From: Branchipolynoe longqiensis
Lineage: Eukaryota > Annelida > Polychaeta > Phyllodocida > Polynoidae
Assembly (NCBI GenBank): GCA_030323885.1
Contig: CM059193.1
Coordinates: forward strand, 72,143,543 to 72,207,542
Reading direction: 5' to 3'
DNA: 64,000 nt
In this document: one piece after another, positions 41,684 through 51,390 of the stretch
Position numbering within the stretch: the stretch's first letter is position 1
How the letters are laid out: each line of letters starts with the position of its first letter
Program-made: the position numbers and the translations under genes
Notes under the pieces: generated by a model
Seen by the model: the letters and a program-made list of their open reading frames with translations, nothing else
Databases searched by the model: none
What the model was told of the DNA's origin: nothing

Positions 41684-42877
41684 ATGATGCCACGTCTTGG
41701 TAAAATACCAGTTAGTGTTGGTAAATATTCTAAAGAGCTGCTGGACTCAATGGAGCTTACGGATGATATTGTTGTCGCAAGTACAAGTCGTTCTAATGTA
41801 CATCGTCCAGGATCGTCGTCTCGAGTGCAAATGGAGGATTTAGCATCACCGATGTCTGTGATGCCGTCGTGTTCTGCTGCGGGTCCATCTCTGGAGGATA
41901 TTGGGAGATTGTTGGACTCTAAGCTGGCGGCAGCACAACGTCCATTAATGGATCGCCTTGTTTCACTGGAAAATACGACGTTGGCAAATGTGGGTCAGGC
42001 TGACGAAAGTCTGGCAGTAGGTCACCATGACGTCACGGATGCAGAAAGCATAACGGCTATCAGCAACGTTAGTGACTCTCCGGCTCGATCGACAGGATCG
42101 TGCGCATTACGGGCTCTTCTTCGTACGGCAAGAGGTACAGTAAAACTTTCTTCTGGTAGTGACTCCGTGCGAAAACGCACTCATGATTGTGTACCGTTTG
42201 ATTGTGAAGGTTCTGATAGTGACGACTCGCTTATGCGTGATCTTATTCGCATAGCTGGAAAGAAGGCTAAGCGTACGGGAAAGTTGTCGTTGTTGCCTCA
42301 CAAGTATGTGGTGAGAAATGACAAAAAGGGGAAGGTGGCTCAAGGAGAATCCCACTGGTTTGAATACTTAGCTGCCATTCGGCGAATGGTGAAAAGGGGT
42401 GACGTGCCTGCTGACTGGATTCCACATATTGAAGAACACATTGACACTATTCTGGATATGGCCCAGCACTACACCTGGCAAACTTGTCTGACATATAGTG
42501 AGAGGATATTTTCTATGATTTCCGATAAAAGGTTGCCAGGAGGGTGGGGTGATCAAGGACGAATAGTGGAAATTCGCCGCGACGTATGTGGTCTCGGTAG
42601 GCGTGTTGAGCCTACGGTGTCAAAGCATGGACTGTTTAGCACGTATACTGAGTATAAAAAGGGTGTTGACGCTAGGCCGTGCATTGTTTGGAACAAAGGA
42701 GGTGTTTGTAGTTATAACACCGACCATGGAGAAGGTTCTGATAGGTTTCTGCATATATGCGCATATTGTGCGTTTAAACTGAGGCGTAAGCACCCACATA
42801 AGGAGGTGGATTGCAAAACCAAGCAGCGGACAAGGGATAGCCATCAAGATGACCATGATCGTACAAAGCATTTTTAG
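41684..42877 (+). CDS. Ngaro-like Gag (ORF1)
   Basis: A 397-residue protein from the first ATG (two consecutive ATGs at 41684 and 41687; the upstream open frame has only non-ATG starts). The N-terminal half is polar and Ser-rich. Residues about 200-320 are basic to mixed and probably form the multimerising core. The C-terminus has a Cys/His cluster, C333, C342, H357, C359, C362, H370 and C377, in the pattern C-x8-C-x14-H-x-C-x2-C-x7-H-x6-C, which resembles the zinc-binding end of DIRS/Ngaro Gag proteins. It is expected to bind element RNA in cytoplasmic particles. The stop codon sits in TTTTTAG, where a slip of -1 would enter the next frame. Confidence 0.85.
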   Translation: MMPRLGKIPVSVGKYSKELLDSMELTDDIVVASTSRSNVHRPGSSSRVQMEDLASPMSVMPSCSAAGPSLEDIGRLLDSKLAAAQRPLMDRLVSLENTTLANVGQADESLAVGHHDVTDAESITAISNVSDSPARSTGSCALRALLRTARGTVKLSSGSDSVRKRTHDCVPFDCEGSDSDDSLMRDLIRIAGKKAKRTGKLSLLPHKYVVRNDKKGKVAQGESHWFEYLAAIRRMVKRGDVPADWIPHIEEHIDTILDMAQHYTWQTCLTYSERIFSMISDKRLPGGWGDQGRIVEIRRDVCGLGRRVEPTVSKHGLFSTYTEYKKGVDARPCIVWNKGGVCSYNTDHGEGSDRFLHICAYCAFKLRRKHPHKEVDCKTKQRTRDSHQDDHDRTKHF

Positions 42878-43422
42878 TTTGCAGCCGGCTGGAGGCTGCA
42901 TCTTCCGTTGTGGACGTGTGTGTACCGGACGTCGACAAGTGTTGCAGCAAGGATGCGGTAGATGTCAGCACGTTCGGGCGGGGTGACGTCGACGAGATCT
43001 GCAAAAGCTCCGTTAAGGTCGGTGGTGTAAATTCGTCTAAGCCTTCCCAGAGTTTAAATTTAGTTCTGTCGCGTACCCTCCTGTCACCCTCCATCGGTTC
43101 TGCTGTTAATATAAATTGCCATAGTAGTGATATTGATTCCGTAGGTATATGCAAAACTTTGCGTGCTACCTCGGGTACCACAGAGGGGTCATATAATACT
43201 TTGTGTGATGACAACAGGAAGAGATCAAATGCTGCCTCTGTTGATTCTAGATTGGCACATAAAGTGAGTCGGTTTACAGTTGTTAACGATACATGCCGTA
43301 AGAGTGACGCTTTCAGTACTGGTCTTCTTTCTAGTTATGGCGGTCAATATAAATGGTTTAATCCGAATCTAAGAATGATGCGACCGATTAAGGGTGTTCA
43401 GGCATTACGAATTTGGATTTGA
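42859..43422 (+). CDS. Linker ORF between gag and pol
   Basis: Frame -1 relative to gag is open from 42859 to the TGA at 43420-43422, overlapping the gag end by 19 bp. It has no ATG start near its beginning; its first in-frame Val codon in a plausible context is GTG at 42910. The product is Ser/Thr/Asp-rich with no domain recognised. It could be the N-terminal extension of the polymerase reached by two -1 frameshifts, or part of a polymerase ORF broken by a single-base change in the 43392-43422 overlap. Confidence 0.6.
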   Translation, partial: SYKAFLVCSRLEAASSVVDVCVPDVDKCCSKDAVDVSTFGRGDVDEICKSSVKVGGVNSSKPSQSLNLVLSRTLLSPSIGSAVNINCHSSDIDSVGICKTLRATSGTTEGSYNTLCDDNRKRSNAASVDSRLAHKVSRFTVVNDTCRKSDAFSTGLLSSYGGQYKWFNPNLRMMRPIKGVQALRIWI

Positions 43423-43424
43423 AT

Positions 43425-45911
43425 ATGGGTTCGCTACGAACACCACAACCTAAGACGGAGCAGAGCAGTGTTCTCCTTCCAAACATTAGTCGTGACAACA
43501 CCGTCGCACTGTTGGATCTTGCCTGCCGCACGGCTGCCATCCCGAACTTGTCTGTGCGCTTACAGGCCACATTGCCTATTGATTCCGTTGACAGTCATGG
43601 TCAATTGCTTGGTTTTGAGACCAGCAGTGAAAGCTGTGATTCTTTCACTAGGGAGGGCGCATTGCTACCTACAGAGCCTACCGCTGGTCCAGCCACTGGC
43701 GTAGTTAAGCATTCTTCTGGTAGGCTTAGTCAATCAAACATCCCTTGTATATCCAATGCTGTTTTACCAGTTTCTGTTGATGGTTCTTTGTATGTTAAGG
43801 GGTTGGTTGACAAAGCGTACCCGCTATTAAATACTCCGGTCTTAAGTGATCCTCCATATGTGTCCACACACACCGGCACTCGTTGTGATTTCAGTGCCTG
43901 GGAGCCTCCAATGGTTCCAACAAACTTTTCTAGTGTTATTCCGGGTTCAGATGCTGGTATGATCGACCCTCTGTTACCCTTGAGTTGTATTGGTAAGGAG
44001 TCCCGTTTGGTTACTGTTAATATTCCGGTAGATGATGATATTGATGTTATTGTTGACGTTAATTCGTTGCAATGTGATGATAATACCAGTGTTGATGGCC
44101 TAGCCAGCGATGTTGACGTTAACGTTATTAGTAATGGTAATAACACGTCTGTTATATGTAAAAAGTTTTGTGAAAAATCTCCATTTGAATGTAGGTCTTA
44201 TGTTCTAAACCACTGGCCTAGTTTGACCTCGAACTGTAATTTATTCTTGAACTATGCTGAAATTTATGCAAAGGTACGTAGTACTGGATTGCCAAACTAT
44301 TTAGAAGCCAGAGTACCAGTCCCTTCTGGACTGGTAATACATCGATGGAAAGAATTGTTGACTGATTATTACGATACTGATTTGGTTCGGTTTCTAGAAT
44401 ATGGTTGGCCATCCAATTTCACTGGTGATTTTATCCCTGCTACTTCTGAGTGCAATCATACCTGCAATGCGGAAGATTTATTTTGGATCAACAAGTATGT
44501 AAGTACTGAACTATCTCACGGTGCACTGTTGGGCCCATTTGATTCTCCTCCTTTCTCTCCGTGGGCCCAAATTAGTCCTATTATGACCCGCCCCAAAAAG
44601 AATACTGCCGAGCGTAGAATCATTGTAGACCTTAGCTTTCCAAAGGGGCGCAGTGTTAATGCAGGGATAATTAAAGGGTTTTATCAGGGGAAAGAATATA
44701 AATATAATTTGCCCACTATAATGACATTAGCTAAACAAGTAACTCAGCTGGGAAAAAATTGTTTTGTTTGGTCTATTGACTTGGCGAGGGCGTACAGACA
44801 ATTAAGAACCTGCCCCTTGAGCGTACCTTTGTTCAGAATCAGAGTGGACCAGAAATTTTATTTTGACACAGCCCCTCCTTTCGGCTGCAGAACCTCGAGT
44901 ATGGCATGTGCTAGGACTACAGAGGCTGTGGTTTATCTGATGAGACAGAAGGGGTTTTTCGCTTTGTGTTTCTTGGACGATTTTGTGGGTGTAGAAAGTA
45001 CTCTGGTTAGGGCACAACAAGCGTACGATTTTATTTTAGAATTGACAAATTCACTGGGTTTAAGTCTTTCGATTAAAAAGTGTTCTCCCCCGACTAGGCG
45101 GTTGATTTGGCTCGGTTATGACCTGGACACATCCAACATGCTTATTAGAATTCCGAATGAGAAATTATTAGATATTTTATTAGAGTGTAAAAAATGGGTG
45201 GTGGGTAGGGCGGTTACCCGTAAAAATGTTCAGAGATTAGTGGGACGGTTACAGTTTATTTCGAAATGTGTTGTGGCATCACGGGTTTTTATGAATAGAA
45301 TTTTAGAGTTTCTTAGAGCCTCCCCTTATATAGGGAAGACGAAAGTTACTATCGAATTGGTTAAAGATATTTTGTGGTTTCTACGCTTTGCAGAAGGACA
45401 TAATAGGCTGGTTTTGCTCCATCACTTCCCGGAGAAAAAATGGATCATCGAGTGTGATTCTTCGTTGCAGGGTGGGGGAGCTTTCAGTGCTACTAAATTC
45501 TATTCCAGTTTTTATGATGAGACATTTCTGAGCCATAACTTTCATATTGCCCAATTGGAGGCTATAAATCTAGTGGTGGCACTAAAAAATTTGTCACCTG
45601 CTAATCCTCAAAATTTTCATATTATCATCAATACCGATAATGCAGCTTCCCAACAGGTGCTGTCTTCTGGTACTGGTAAGGATCCTGTCTTGTGTGCCTG
45701 TGCCAGGGAGATATGGCAGTTTGCTGCTATTCACAGTTGCCAGGTACAGGTCATTCACAAGCCAGGAAAGGATCTGGTATTGGCGGATGCCCTAAGTAGG
45801 TTGTTCTTTGATACTAAATCTAAGTTACTTGCTGATAAATTATGTCAGGCCAAACTATTGACTAAAATACATGTTTCGCATTCGTATGATGTTTTTAATT
45901 TGTTGTTATGA
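43425..45911 (+). CDS. Ngaro-like reverse transcriptase-RNase H (pol)
   Basis: 828 residues from the ATG at 43425; the frame is open from 43392. Numbering below counts from 43413. Residues 1-340 have no named domain. The RT domain spans about 380-620: the finger motif RRIIVDLSFPKG near 400, motif A Asp at 456 (SIDLARAYRQL), and the catalytic box FLDDF at 520-524. RNase H follows, with D682, E716, D742 and D792 in the expected DEDD order (CDSS, LEA, NTDN, ADALSR). It copies element RNA into DNA and removes the RNA. The motif IIVDLS.P.G.SVN is characteristic of DIRS/Ngaro RTs. No methyltransferase follows. The catalytic residues look intact. Confidence 0.9.
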   Translation: MGSLRTPQPKTEQSSVLLPNISRDNTVALLDLACRTAAIPNLSVRLQATLPIDSVDSHGQLLGFETSSESCDSFTREGALLPTEPTAGPATGVVKHSSGRLSQSNIPCISNAVLPVSVDGSLYVKGLVDKAYPLLNTPVLSDPPYVSTHTGTRCDFSAWEPPMVPTNFSSVIPGSDAGMIDPLLPLSCIGKESRLVTVNIPVDDDIDVIVDVNSLQCDDNTSVDGLASDVDVNVISNGNNTSVICKKFCEKSPFECRSYVLNHWPSLTSNCNLFLNYAEIYAKVRSTGLPNYLEARVPVPSGLVIHRWKELLTDYYDTDLVRFLEYGWPSNFTGDFIPATSECNHTCNAEDLFWINKYVSTELSHGALLGPFDSPPFSPWAQISPIMTRPKKNTAERRIIVDLSFPKGRSVNAGIIKGFYQGKEYKYNLPTIMTLAKQVTQLGKNCFVWSIDLARAYRQLRTCPLSVPLFRIRVDQKFYFDTAPPFGCRTSSMACARTTEAVVYLMRQKGFFALCFLDDFVGVESTLVRAQQAYDFILELTNSLGLSLSIKKCSPPTRRLIWLGYDLDTSNMLIRIPNEKLLDILLECKKWVVGRAVTRKNVQRLVGRLQFISKCVVASRVFMNRILEFLRASPYIGKTKVTIELVKDILWFLRFAEGHNRLVLLHHFPEKKWIIECDSSLQGGGAFSATKFYSSFYDETFLSHNFHIAQLEAINLVVALKNLSPANPQNFHIIINTDNAASQQVLSSGTGKDPVLCACAREIWQFAAIHSCQVQVIHKPGKDLVLADALSRLFFDTKSKLLADKLCQAKLLTKIHVSHSYDVFNLLL

Positions 45912-45925
45912 TGGTACACTGCTAG

Positions 45926-46882
45926 TTGATACTTTTCTTATTTTGCCTTTATCAACTTGCAGGTGGTAACCACGCATTAGTGGGAAGCATTAGCGTGTAC
46001 TTCTCGGCAGGATTATCAGAGGGAACTTGGAGGAATAAAGGGGTGCAATTTAGGGAGTATTTAAGGTTCTGTAGTAACATTAAAGATGACCCTAAGAGAC
46101 CCAATCTTAAAACGGTAATGTCATACGCTTTGTATTTAAATGATAAATTCAAGACTGGAGGAGCAATAAAAAATTACATGAGTGGGGCACGAACATGGGT
46201 TAGACTGTTGAGAGGTAATACAGCATCATTTGACTGTTATGCGATGTCACTGATTAAAAGTGGTATGTTTAAGCTAAAAAATAATACTGTAAATAGAGCC
46301 TACCCATTGAAAACTAAACATATTAAACTGATAATTATAAAATTCAAAAAGATCGGAGATGATGGACTGGTGTTGATTATTGCATTATTAATAGGATATC
46401 TATGTTTGCTAAGACAGTCAAATTTGTTTTATTCCGAGGTATCGGGGGATGGCGGTCACAAGCTGCTCCGGGGTGACATCACGGCACACGACACACACCT
46501 GACGATAACAGTTAGGAGCTCGAAGACGACACACAAACCTGAGGATGTATATAGCATCGAACTGCCTCACGTAGCAAGTACTGACTTCTGTCCTGTTCGA
46601 GCATGGAACAAGTACGTCCGTCGTTTCCCAGTGCATGACAGCGCTCCAGCATTCATGATGTCAAATGGGGAGCCCTTGACTGCCCAACTGTTTAACAAGT
46701 GCATGCAAGTCGCATTGAAAGCGGCTGGACTTCCCTGGTGGCCATTGGTGACATGTCATAGCCTACGGCGAGGGGGAGCTCAGGAGTATGCAAGAGTGGG
46801 AATGCCACTTGAGTGCATAAAAGCACTTGGGAGATGGAAGTCGAACAGTGTGTTTAACTATGTGAATAAAGATGTATTGTAG
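45926..46882 (+). CDS. Tyrosine recombinase (integrase) of the Ngaro-like element
   Basis: The open frame of 318 codons has no ATG at its start. An ATG in the same frame at 45908 overlaps the pol stop by four bases (ATGA), but TAG at 45923-45925 interrupts it after five codons. The catalytic set is present: R163 (LLRQSNL), H278 and R281 in the HxxR motif (CHSLRRGG), W304 (GRWKS) and the nucleophile Y312 (FNYV). A conserved lysine between the first Arg and the HxxR motif was not assigned. The enzyme would integrate the circular DNA by strand exchange. The early TAG could be a disabling mutation, be read through, or be bypassed: a pyrimidine-rich tract ending CTTGCAG at 45962 looks like a splice acceptor. 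Confidence 0.88.
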   Translation: MILFLFCLYQLAGGNHALVGSISVYFSAGLSEGTWRNKGVQFREYLRFCSNIKDDPKRPNLKTVMSYALYLNDKFKTGGAIKNYMSGARTWVRLLRGNTASFDCYAMSLIKSGMFKLKNNTVNRAYPLKTKHIKLIIIKFKKIGDDGLVLIIALLIGYLCLLRQSNLFYSEVSGDGGHKLLRGDITAHDTHLTITVRSSKTTHKPEDVYSIELPHVASTDFCPVRAWNKYVRRFPVHDSAPAFMMSNGEPLTAQLFNKCMQVALKAAGLPWWPLVTCHSLRRGGAQEYARVGMPLECIKALGRWKSNSVFNYVNKDVL

Positions 46883-46910
46883 ATTGAGACCATTAGCTCT
46901 CCTGTCCCAA

Positions 46911-47398
46911 TTTGGCTGAGAGCTTATGGTCCCTATGACCCATGACGTAAATGTTTGCTGTATGCTACAAAAAGTGCGAGTGTGTGAGTGTGCTGGATGC
47001 AAGCTGACTGTGTGACCGTGATCTGCCCTAGCTGTTGCCTCATGTCTTCAATTTTCAAGCGCTTCACAGAAATGAATAACTGAATCCATATGATTGATAG
47101 TACAATCAAGAATATGTCCTGCAAATAAGTAATGAAAACCTAGTAATGATTGATATCTTTACCTATATAAAGCTGCAAATAAGTAATGAGATCAGAATAA
47201 AAACAATAATTCACAGGTTGTACTACCTGATAATAGATAAAAGTAGGTAAAGCAAATAGGCTCAATTGTACTATTGAGTAAAGCTAATATACTAACTTGT
47301 TCACAAAGGTGTAGTCTGCAAGGCTTTGTAAAATTTATTAAGCCTGATTAATAAATTTATTAGCCCATAAAAGTTTATCGGTGTCTGGTTTTGAATTG
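46911..47398 (+). repeat. Split direct repeat B1
   Basis: 488 bp from TTTGGCTGAGAGCTTATGGT to GTGTCTGGTTTTGAATT, starting 28 bp after the recombinase stop. It differs from B2 at only a few positions. Eight bases (GTCCATGT... less the A2 start) separate it from A2. Confidence 0.92.
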
Positions 47399-47404
47399 TC
47401 CATG

Positions 47405-47590
47405 TTGCCGGAAACATGCATAATTCAAAAACACTGACGACGGGCTGATATTATGAATACCATAGATACCGTTCGTAGCGCGCGTCGCTACGTAAAAAGT
47501 TAACTTCCGGTAGTATATTCAAAGGCTAATCCAGTCCTTACCTGACCGTCGCTGAAGTCGGTTCATTGGTGTTCAATACTGAAATTTTGA
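47405..47590 (+). repeat. Split direct repeat A2
   Basis: 186 bp, about 98% identical to A1. It follows B1 with a gap of about six bases. Confidence 0.92.
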
Positions 47591-47609
47591 CCATCCCACC
47601 CACCCATAC

Positions 47610-48096
47610 TTTGGCTGAGAGCTTATGGTCCCTATGACCCATGACGTAAATGTTTGCTGTATGCTACAAAAAGTGCGAGTGTGTGAGTGTGCTGGATGCA
47701 AGCTGACTGTGTGACCGTGATCTGCCCTAGCTGTTGCCTCAAGTCTTCAATTTTCAAGCGCTTCACAGAAATGAATAACTGAATCCATATGATTGATAGT
47801 ACAATCAAGAATATGTCCTGCAAATAAGTAATGAAAACCTAGTAATGATTGATATCTTTACCTATATAAAGCTGCACATAAGTAATGAGATCAGAATAAA
47901 AACAATAATTCACAGGTTGTACTACCTGATAATAGATAAAAGTAGGTAAAGCAAATAGGCTCAATTGTACTATTGAGTAAAGCTAATATACTAACTTGTT
48001 CACAAAGGTGTAATCTGCAAGGCTTTGTACAATTTATTAAGCCTGATTAATAAATTTATTAGCCCATAAAAGTTTATCGGTGTCTGGTTTTGAATT
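47610..48096 (+). repeat. Split direct repeat B2
   Basis: 487 bp, about 99% identical to B1. It is separated from A2 by about 19 bp (CCATCCCACCCACCCATAC) not present at the B1 start. B2 ends at TTTTGAATT, immediately followed by the outer repeat Y2. Confidence 0.92.
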
Positions 48097-48125
48097 ATAC
48101 TCGTATAATGCCTATACATCACATT

Positions 48126-48178
<53 letters not shown>

Positions 48179-48183
48179 TATGG

Positions 48184-48226
<43 letters not shown>

Positions 48227-48248
48227 GTACCCATAATTGCTTTCAATT
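48097..48248 (+). repeat. Outer direct repeat Y2, right flank
   Basis: Same block as Y1 (41342-41471) in the same orientation: ATACTCGTATAATGCCTATA, TA tract, TATGGGTA, TA tract, TACCCATAATTGCTTTCAAT. The length difference is in the TA tracts. Confidence 0.85.
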
Positions 48249-48469
48249 TGAGAAAGTTCTTTTGTTTGTGAACGTGGCTTGGGATATGTTTAGAACAGTA
48301 GAACCATATCGATAAAATCCTATCTAAACAAGCCCAGCAGTTGGAGCAATCTTACCATCAGATGTGTGTATGTTTGTCTGGAATGCGCGGGAAATGGGAG
48401 ATCGAGCAGACGACACTGACAGGATTTTGATGCCAATGCTCTGACAAGGTTCGGGGGGGGGGGGAGCCG

Positions 48470-48620
48470 GTTATGTGTGGGTGTGGGTGGGAGTGGGGGT
48501 GGAGGAGGTTGTGCTGAGTGGGTAGGCTAAGTGGGATGGGGGTGGTGTGGTGGGGGGTGAGGGGGTGGAGATGTGGGTGTGGGGTGGTGGAGTGGAGTGG
48601 AGTGGGGTGGGGTGGGGTGA
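48470..48620 (+). repeat. G-rich minisatellite with segment X2
   Basis: X2 (48475-48530) matches X1 at 41034-41089 with about two differences over 56 bp. GTGGGGTGGAGTGG-type repeats follow. A run of G precedes it at 48453. Confidence 0.8.
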
Positions 48621-49000
48621 GAGTTACGTCCAGGGGCTGGACAAGGATGCACTACAGTCTATCCGAACTCACTAACTCACACACCCATCACTATCCCAAA
48701 ACTGGCAGCGTACCATTTTGAATCTTAATCCACGTGTGTATATATCATGCATTAATTTACATTGAAATACTATTAATATCACAGCTATATTATATGTATT
48801 CATATATATTATATATACATATCATAATTAGGTGATTGTATCCGTTTGTGGTCATTTTATTTTTTATTCAAATGCGAAAATAACAACGACATCCTCGCAT
48901 TGTGCATTGTAGTTATTGAACTTGTCGCTAGGTGACAGGGCACCGCTCCCAACTCCTTCTCAGTCATTAACCACCCTCTCCGACTGGGCACTGACAATGA
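48621..49000. other. Unassigned sequence
   Basis: Unique AT-rich sequence. No gene recognised. Confidence 0.4.
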
Positions 49001-49009
49001 GGACACGCG

Positions 49010-50370
49010 TCACACACACTCAGAAATACACTCACACACACCACCACACACATCATCACATCCACACACACACACACACAAACATCCTCGCATCGCATCG
49101 AGCGGCACCCTGCAGTTGATCACGGAAATAGTTCGCCTCACAGACACTCACACACACGCATACACACGCGCCCACACCCCACCACCCACCTACGCACCCA
49201 CCAACACACTTGGACCCACAAACTTGCACCCACCCGCCCACCTAGAGCCACCCACACATGTGACCACACACCTACACATGTGACCACTCACACACATATA
49301 CCCACACTCACCCACCCACACATGCACTGACACCCATACGCCCACACACAACCGACCACCCACACTCCCACTCATACGCATCCCAATCCACCCACATCAC
49401 ACACACATCCCACTCACAGACTCAGACAACTATACACTGACACATGCACCCACACACTCCCACACTCACACTCACACCGACACCAATCTACCCACACCAC
49501 CACCCCATTCATAGAATCAGCCACACACTAACACAGACACCCACACCCACACATCACTCACACCCACACCATCAACCCACTCACAGAAAATCAGATAACC
49601 ACGTACTAACCGTAACACACTCACACCCACACCAACACCCACACCAATCCACCCACAGCACCCGACCACACCACCCTCTCACTCACACAGACTCAGACAG
49701 CCACACACAAACACACTCATCCACACACACTCCCACTTCCACCCACACCAATCCATCCACACCATATTCACCCCAGCAACCCACTAACAGACTCATACAG
49801 CCACCCACACACTCCCATCCACACACACATCAATCCATCCACAGCACCATCCCCCATCAACCCACTTACAGAAACAAATACACCCACCCACAAATTCCCA
49901 ACAACACCCACCCACCCACACTCACCAACACCCACCAATCCACCCACACCACACACCCACACCCCACCTACCCAGCACCCACAGCATCACCCTACTTACA
50001 CAGACTTACACACCCTACTTACACAGACTCCCACACCCACCCACCACACCCCACTCACAGTGACTCCTACACCCACCCACACACCACACACCCACACCCA
50101 CACCATCACCCTACTTACACAGACTCCCACTCCCACCCACAGGCACACCATTCCATGCACACACACCCACCACACCCCACTCACAGAGACTCATACAGGC
50201 ACCCACACACCACACACCCACACCACATGACACTTTTACCCAGACTCATCCAGCCACCCTCACACTCCTACCCACACTCACACTCTCCCATCCACACCAC
50301 ATCCCCAACACCACACCCCACATACCCACACCACCCACGCGCCTCCCCCTACACTCCAGCCCAGCACCCG
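49010..50370 (-). repeat. CACACCCAC-type minisatellite, 1.36 kb
   Basis: C/A-rich repeats on the plus strand, with units such as CACACCCACACCACCCACC. It is the only large array in the window with G on the minus strand. Pro/His/Thr-rich ORFs are artefacts. Confidence 0.95.
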
Positions 50371-50455
50371 AGGGTTCGAATCCCGGCCGCGTCAAACCAG
50401 ACATACAACACCGACACTCGTCGCTATCTAACCTGGTGGCTCAGCATCACTATGG
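50371..50455 (+). mobile_element. SINE1 head fragment
   Basis: B-box GGTTCGAATCCC then GTCAAACCAG and CTCGTCGCTATCTAACCTGG. A- and 3-prime parts are missing. Confidence 0.6.
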
Positions 50456-51246
50456 CTTTTTCAGATTCAGGATGATAGACTACATCACCATTCCAGCCGT
50501 GCGGTGCATTGTGGGATGTGTAGAAGAAAAACAAACCTGCAAGAAGCACATGGCACATGCTAATACACTGGGTGCAGCTGTGAAATGTGCTAGTTTCAGC
50601 TCATTTCAGCTCTTGTTTGAAACATTGAATACCAACTAAATAAATATATATAATAAATTAAGATATTAATCTTTTATCCAGCATTGCATTTATATCAATA
50701 TAATCATCACACCTTATGCCATGTGCATATAGATTTAGACAAATCTGGGCACTCAGACAAGTGTTAGAGCCATAGCCAGAGTCAGTTTTACTTATTGTAT
50801 TAATGTTTTTATTTATATCCTATGGTTAATGACATATCTAGAACTAGAAAATGAGTAGGGTTAATCAGATATTGGTTATATATTTCTCTGAAACAAGTGT
50901 ATGTTGACACATTTGGCATTTTAATATTTAGAACAAGAATTACTAATGCCATTAATGGTGATGTGGATATCACTGATTGCTTTGTGTGGAATTGTATGTT
51001 TCTTAGCTCAAAATGTGTAACTATGGCTATTTTTTTCTTAGGTATATTCATCAGATCATTATATTGCATGTGTGACTACATGTTTATGCCAAACTGTTAT
51101 GTATTTCTATTCATTTTGAATAAAATCGAAGTTTTGCCCAATGCGTATCGGCAAACTGAATGGTCGTACGCATTTGCTTTGCTGCCAACGCCGTTTTCAG
51201 CGCATGCGCAGTCGGAACGGTGATCTCGTCTATTTGACTAAGGGAG
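50456..51246. other. Unique AT-rich sequence, no gene recognised
   Basis: No ORF with a recognisable domain. A 108-codon ORF at 50897-51223 is unremarkable in composition and context. Confidence 0.5.
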
Positions 51247-51390
51247 ATATCAGTTCATGGTGCTGGTGACGAGGTCCACAAAATGGGGGCAACACTATAA
51301 AGTCGCCATCAGTGCACATTGTCACAAGTCGGTCCCCGTCCTAATATGCAATAAGATGTTGCTAGGCTGTAAACCCAAAACAAACAACCA
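51247..51390 (+). mobile_element. SINE1 3-prime half
   Basis: From ATCAGTTCATGGTGCTGG to GATGTTGCTAGGCTGTAAAC, diverged. Confidence 0.75.

Larger units (their letters stand above)
41472..48096 (+). mobile_element. Ngaro/PAT-type tyrosine-recombinase retrotransposon
   Basis: A complete element of 6.6 kb with split direct repeats in the order A1-gag-linker-RT/RNase H-tyrosine recombinase-B1-A2-B2. In this order (Ngaro and PAT) repeats are direct, whereas DIRS1 has inverted ends. No protease, integrase or DDE transposase is present, and no adenine-methyltransferase domain follows the RNase H, which favours the Ngaro type. These elements are thought to replicate through a circular DNA intermediate formed across the B1-A2 junction and to integrate by recombinase, without a target-site duplication. 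High identity of the repeats shows recent activity, but the frames carry interruptions. Confidence 0.92.

Noticed and set aside
46940..47823. 63-codon minus-strand ORFs in B1 and B2
   Set aside because: Identical short frames in a duplicated non-coding repeat; no domain and antisense to the element.
41472..48096. DIRS1-type assignment
   Set aside because: DIRS1 elements have inverted terminal repeats and usually a methyltransferase domain; here the repeats are split direct repeats and no such domain is seen.
49444..50475. 343-codon His/Pro/Thr ORF
   Set aside because: CACACCCAC minisatellite artefact.
15830..51223. Short ORFs (60-110 codons) in the unique AT-rich intervals as host genes
   Set aside because: They lack domains, signal peptides and supporting splice context, and their lengths match random expectation for this much sequence. 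Real exons cannot be excluded without transcript data.
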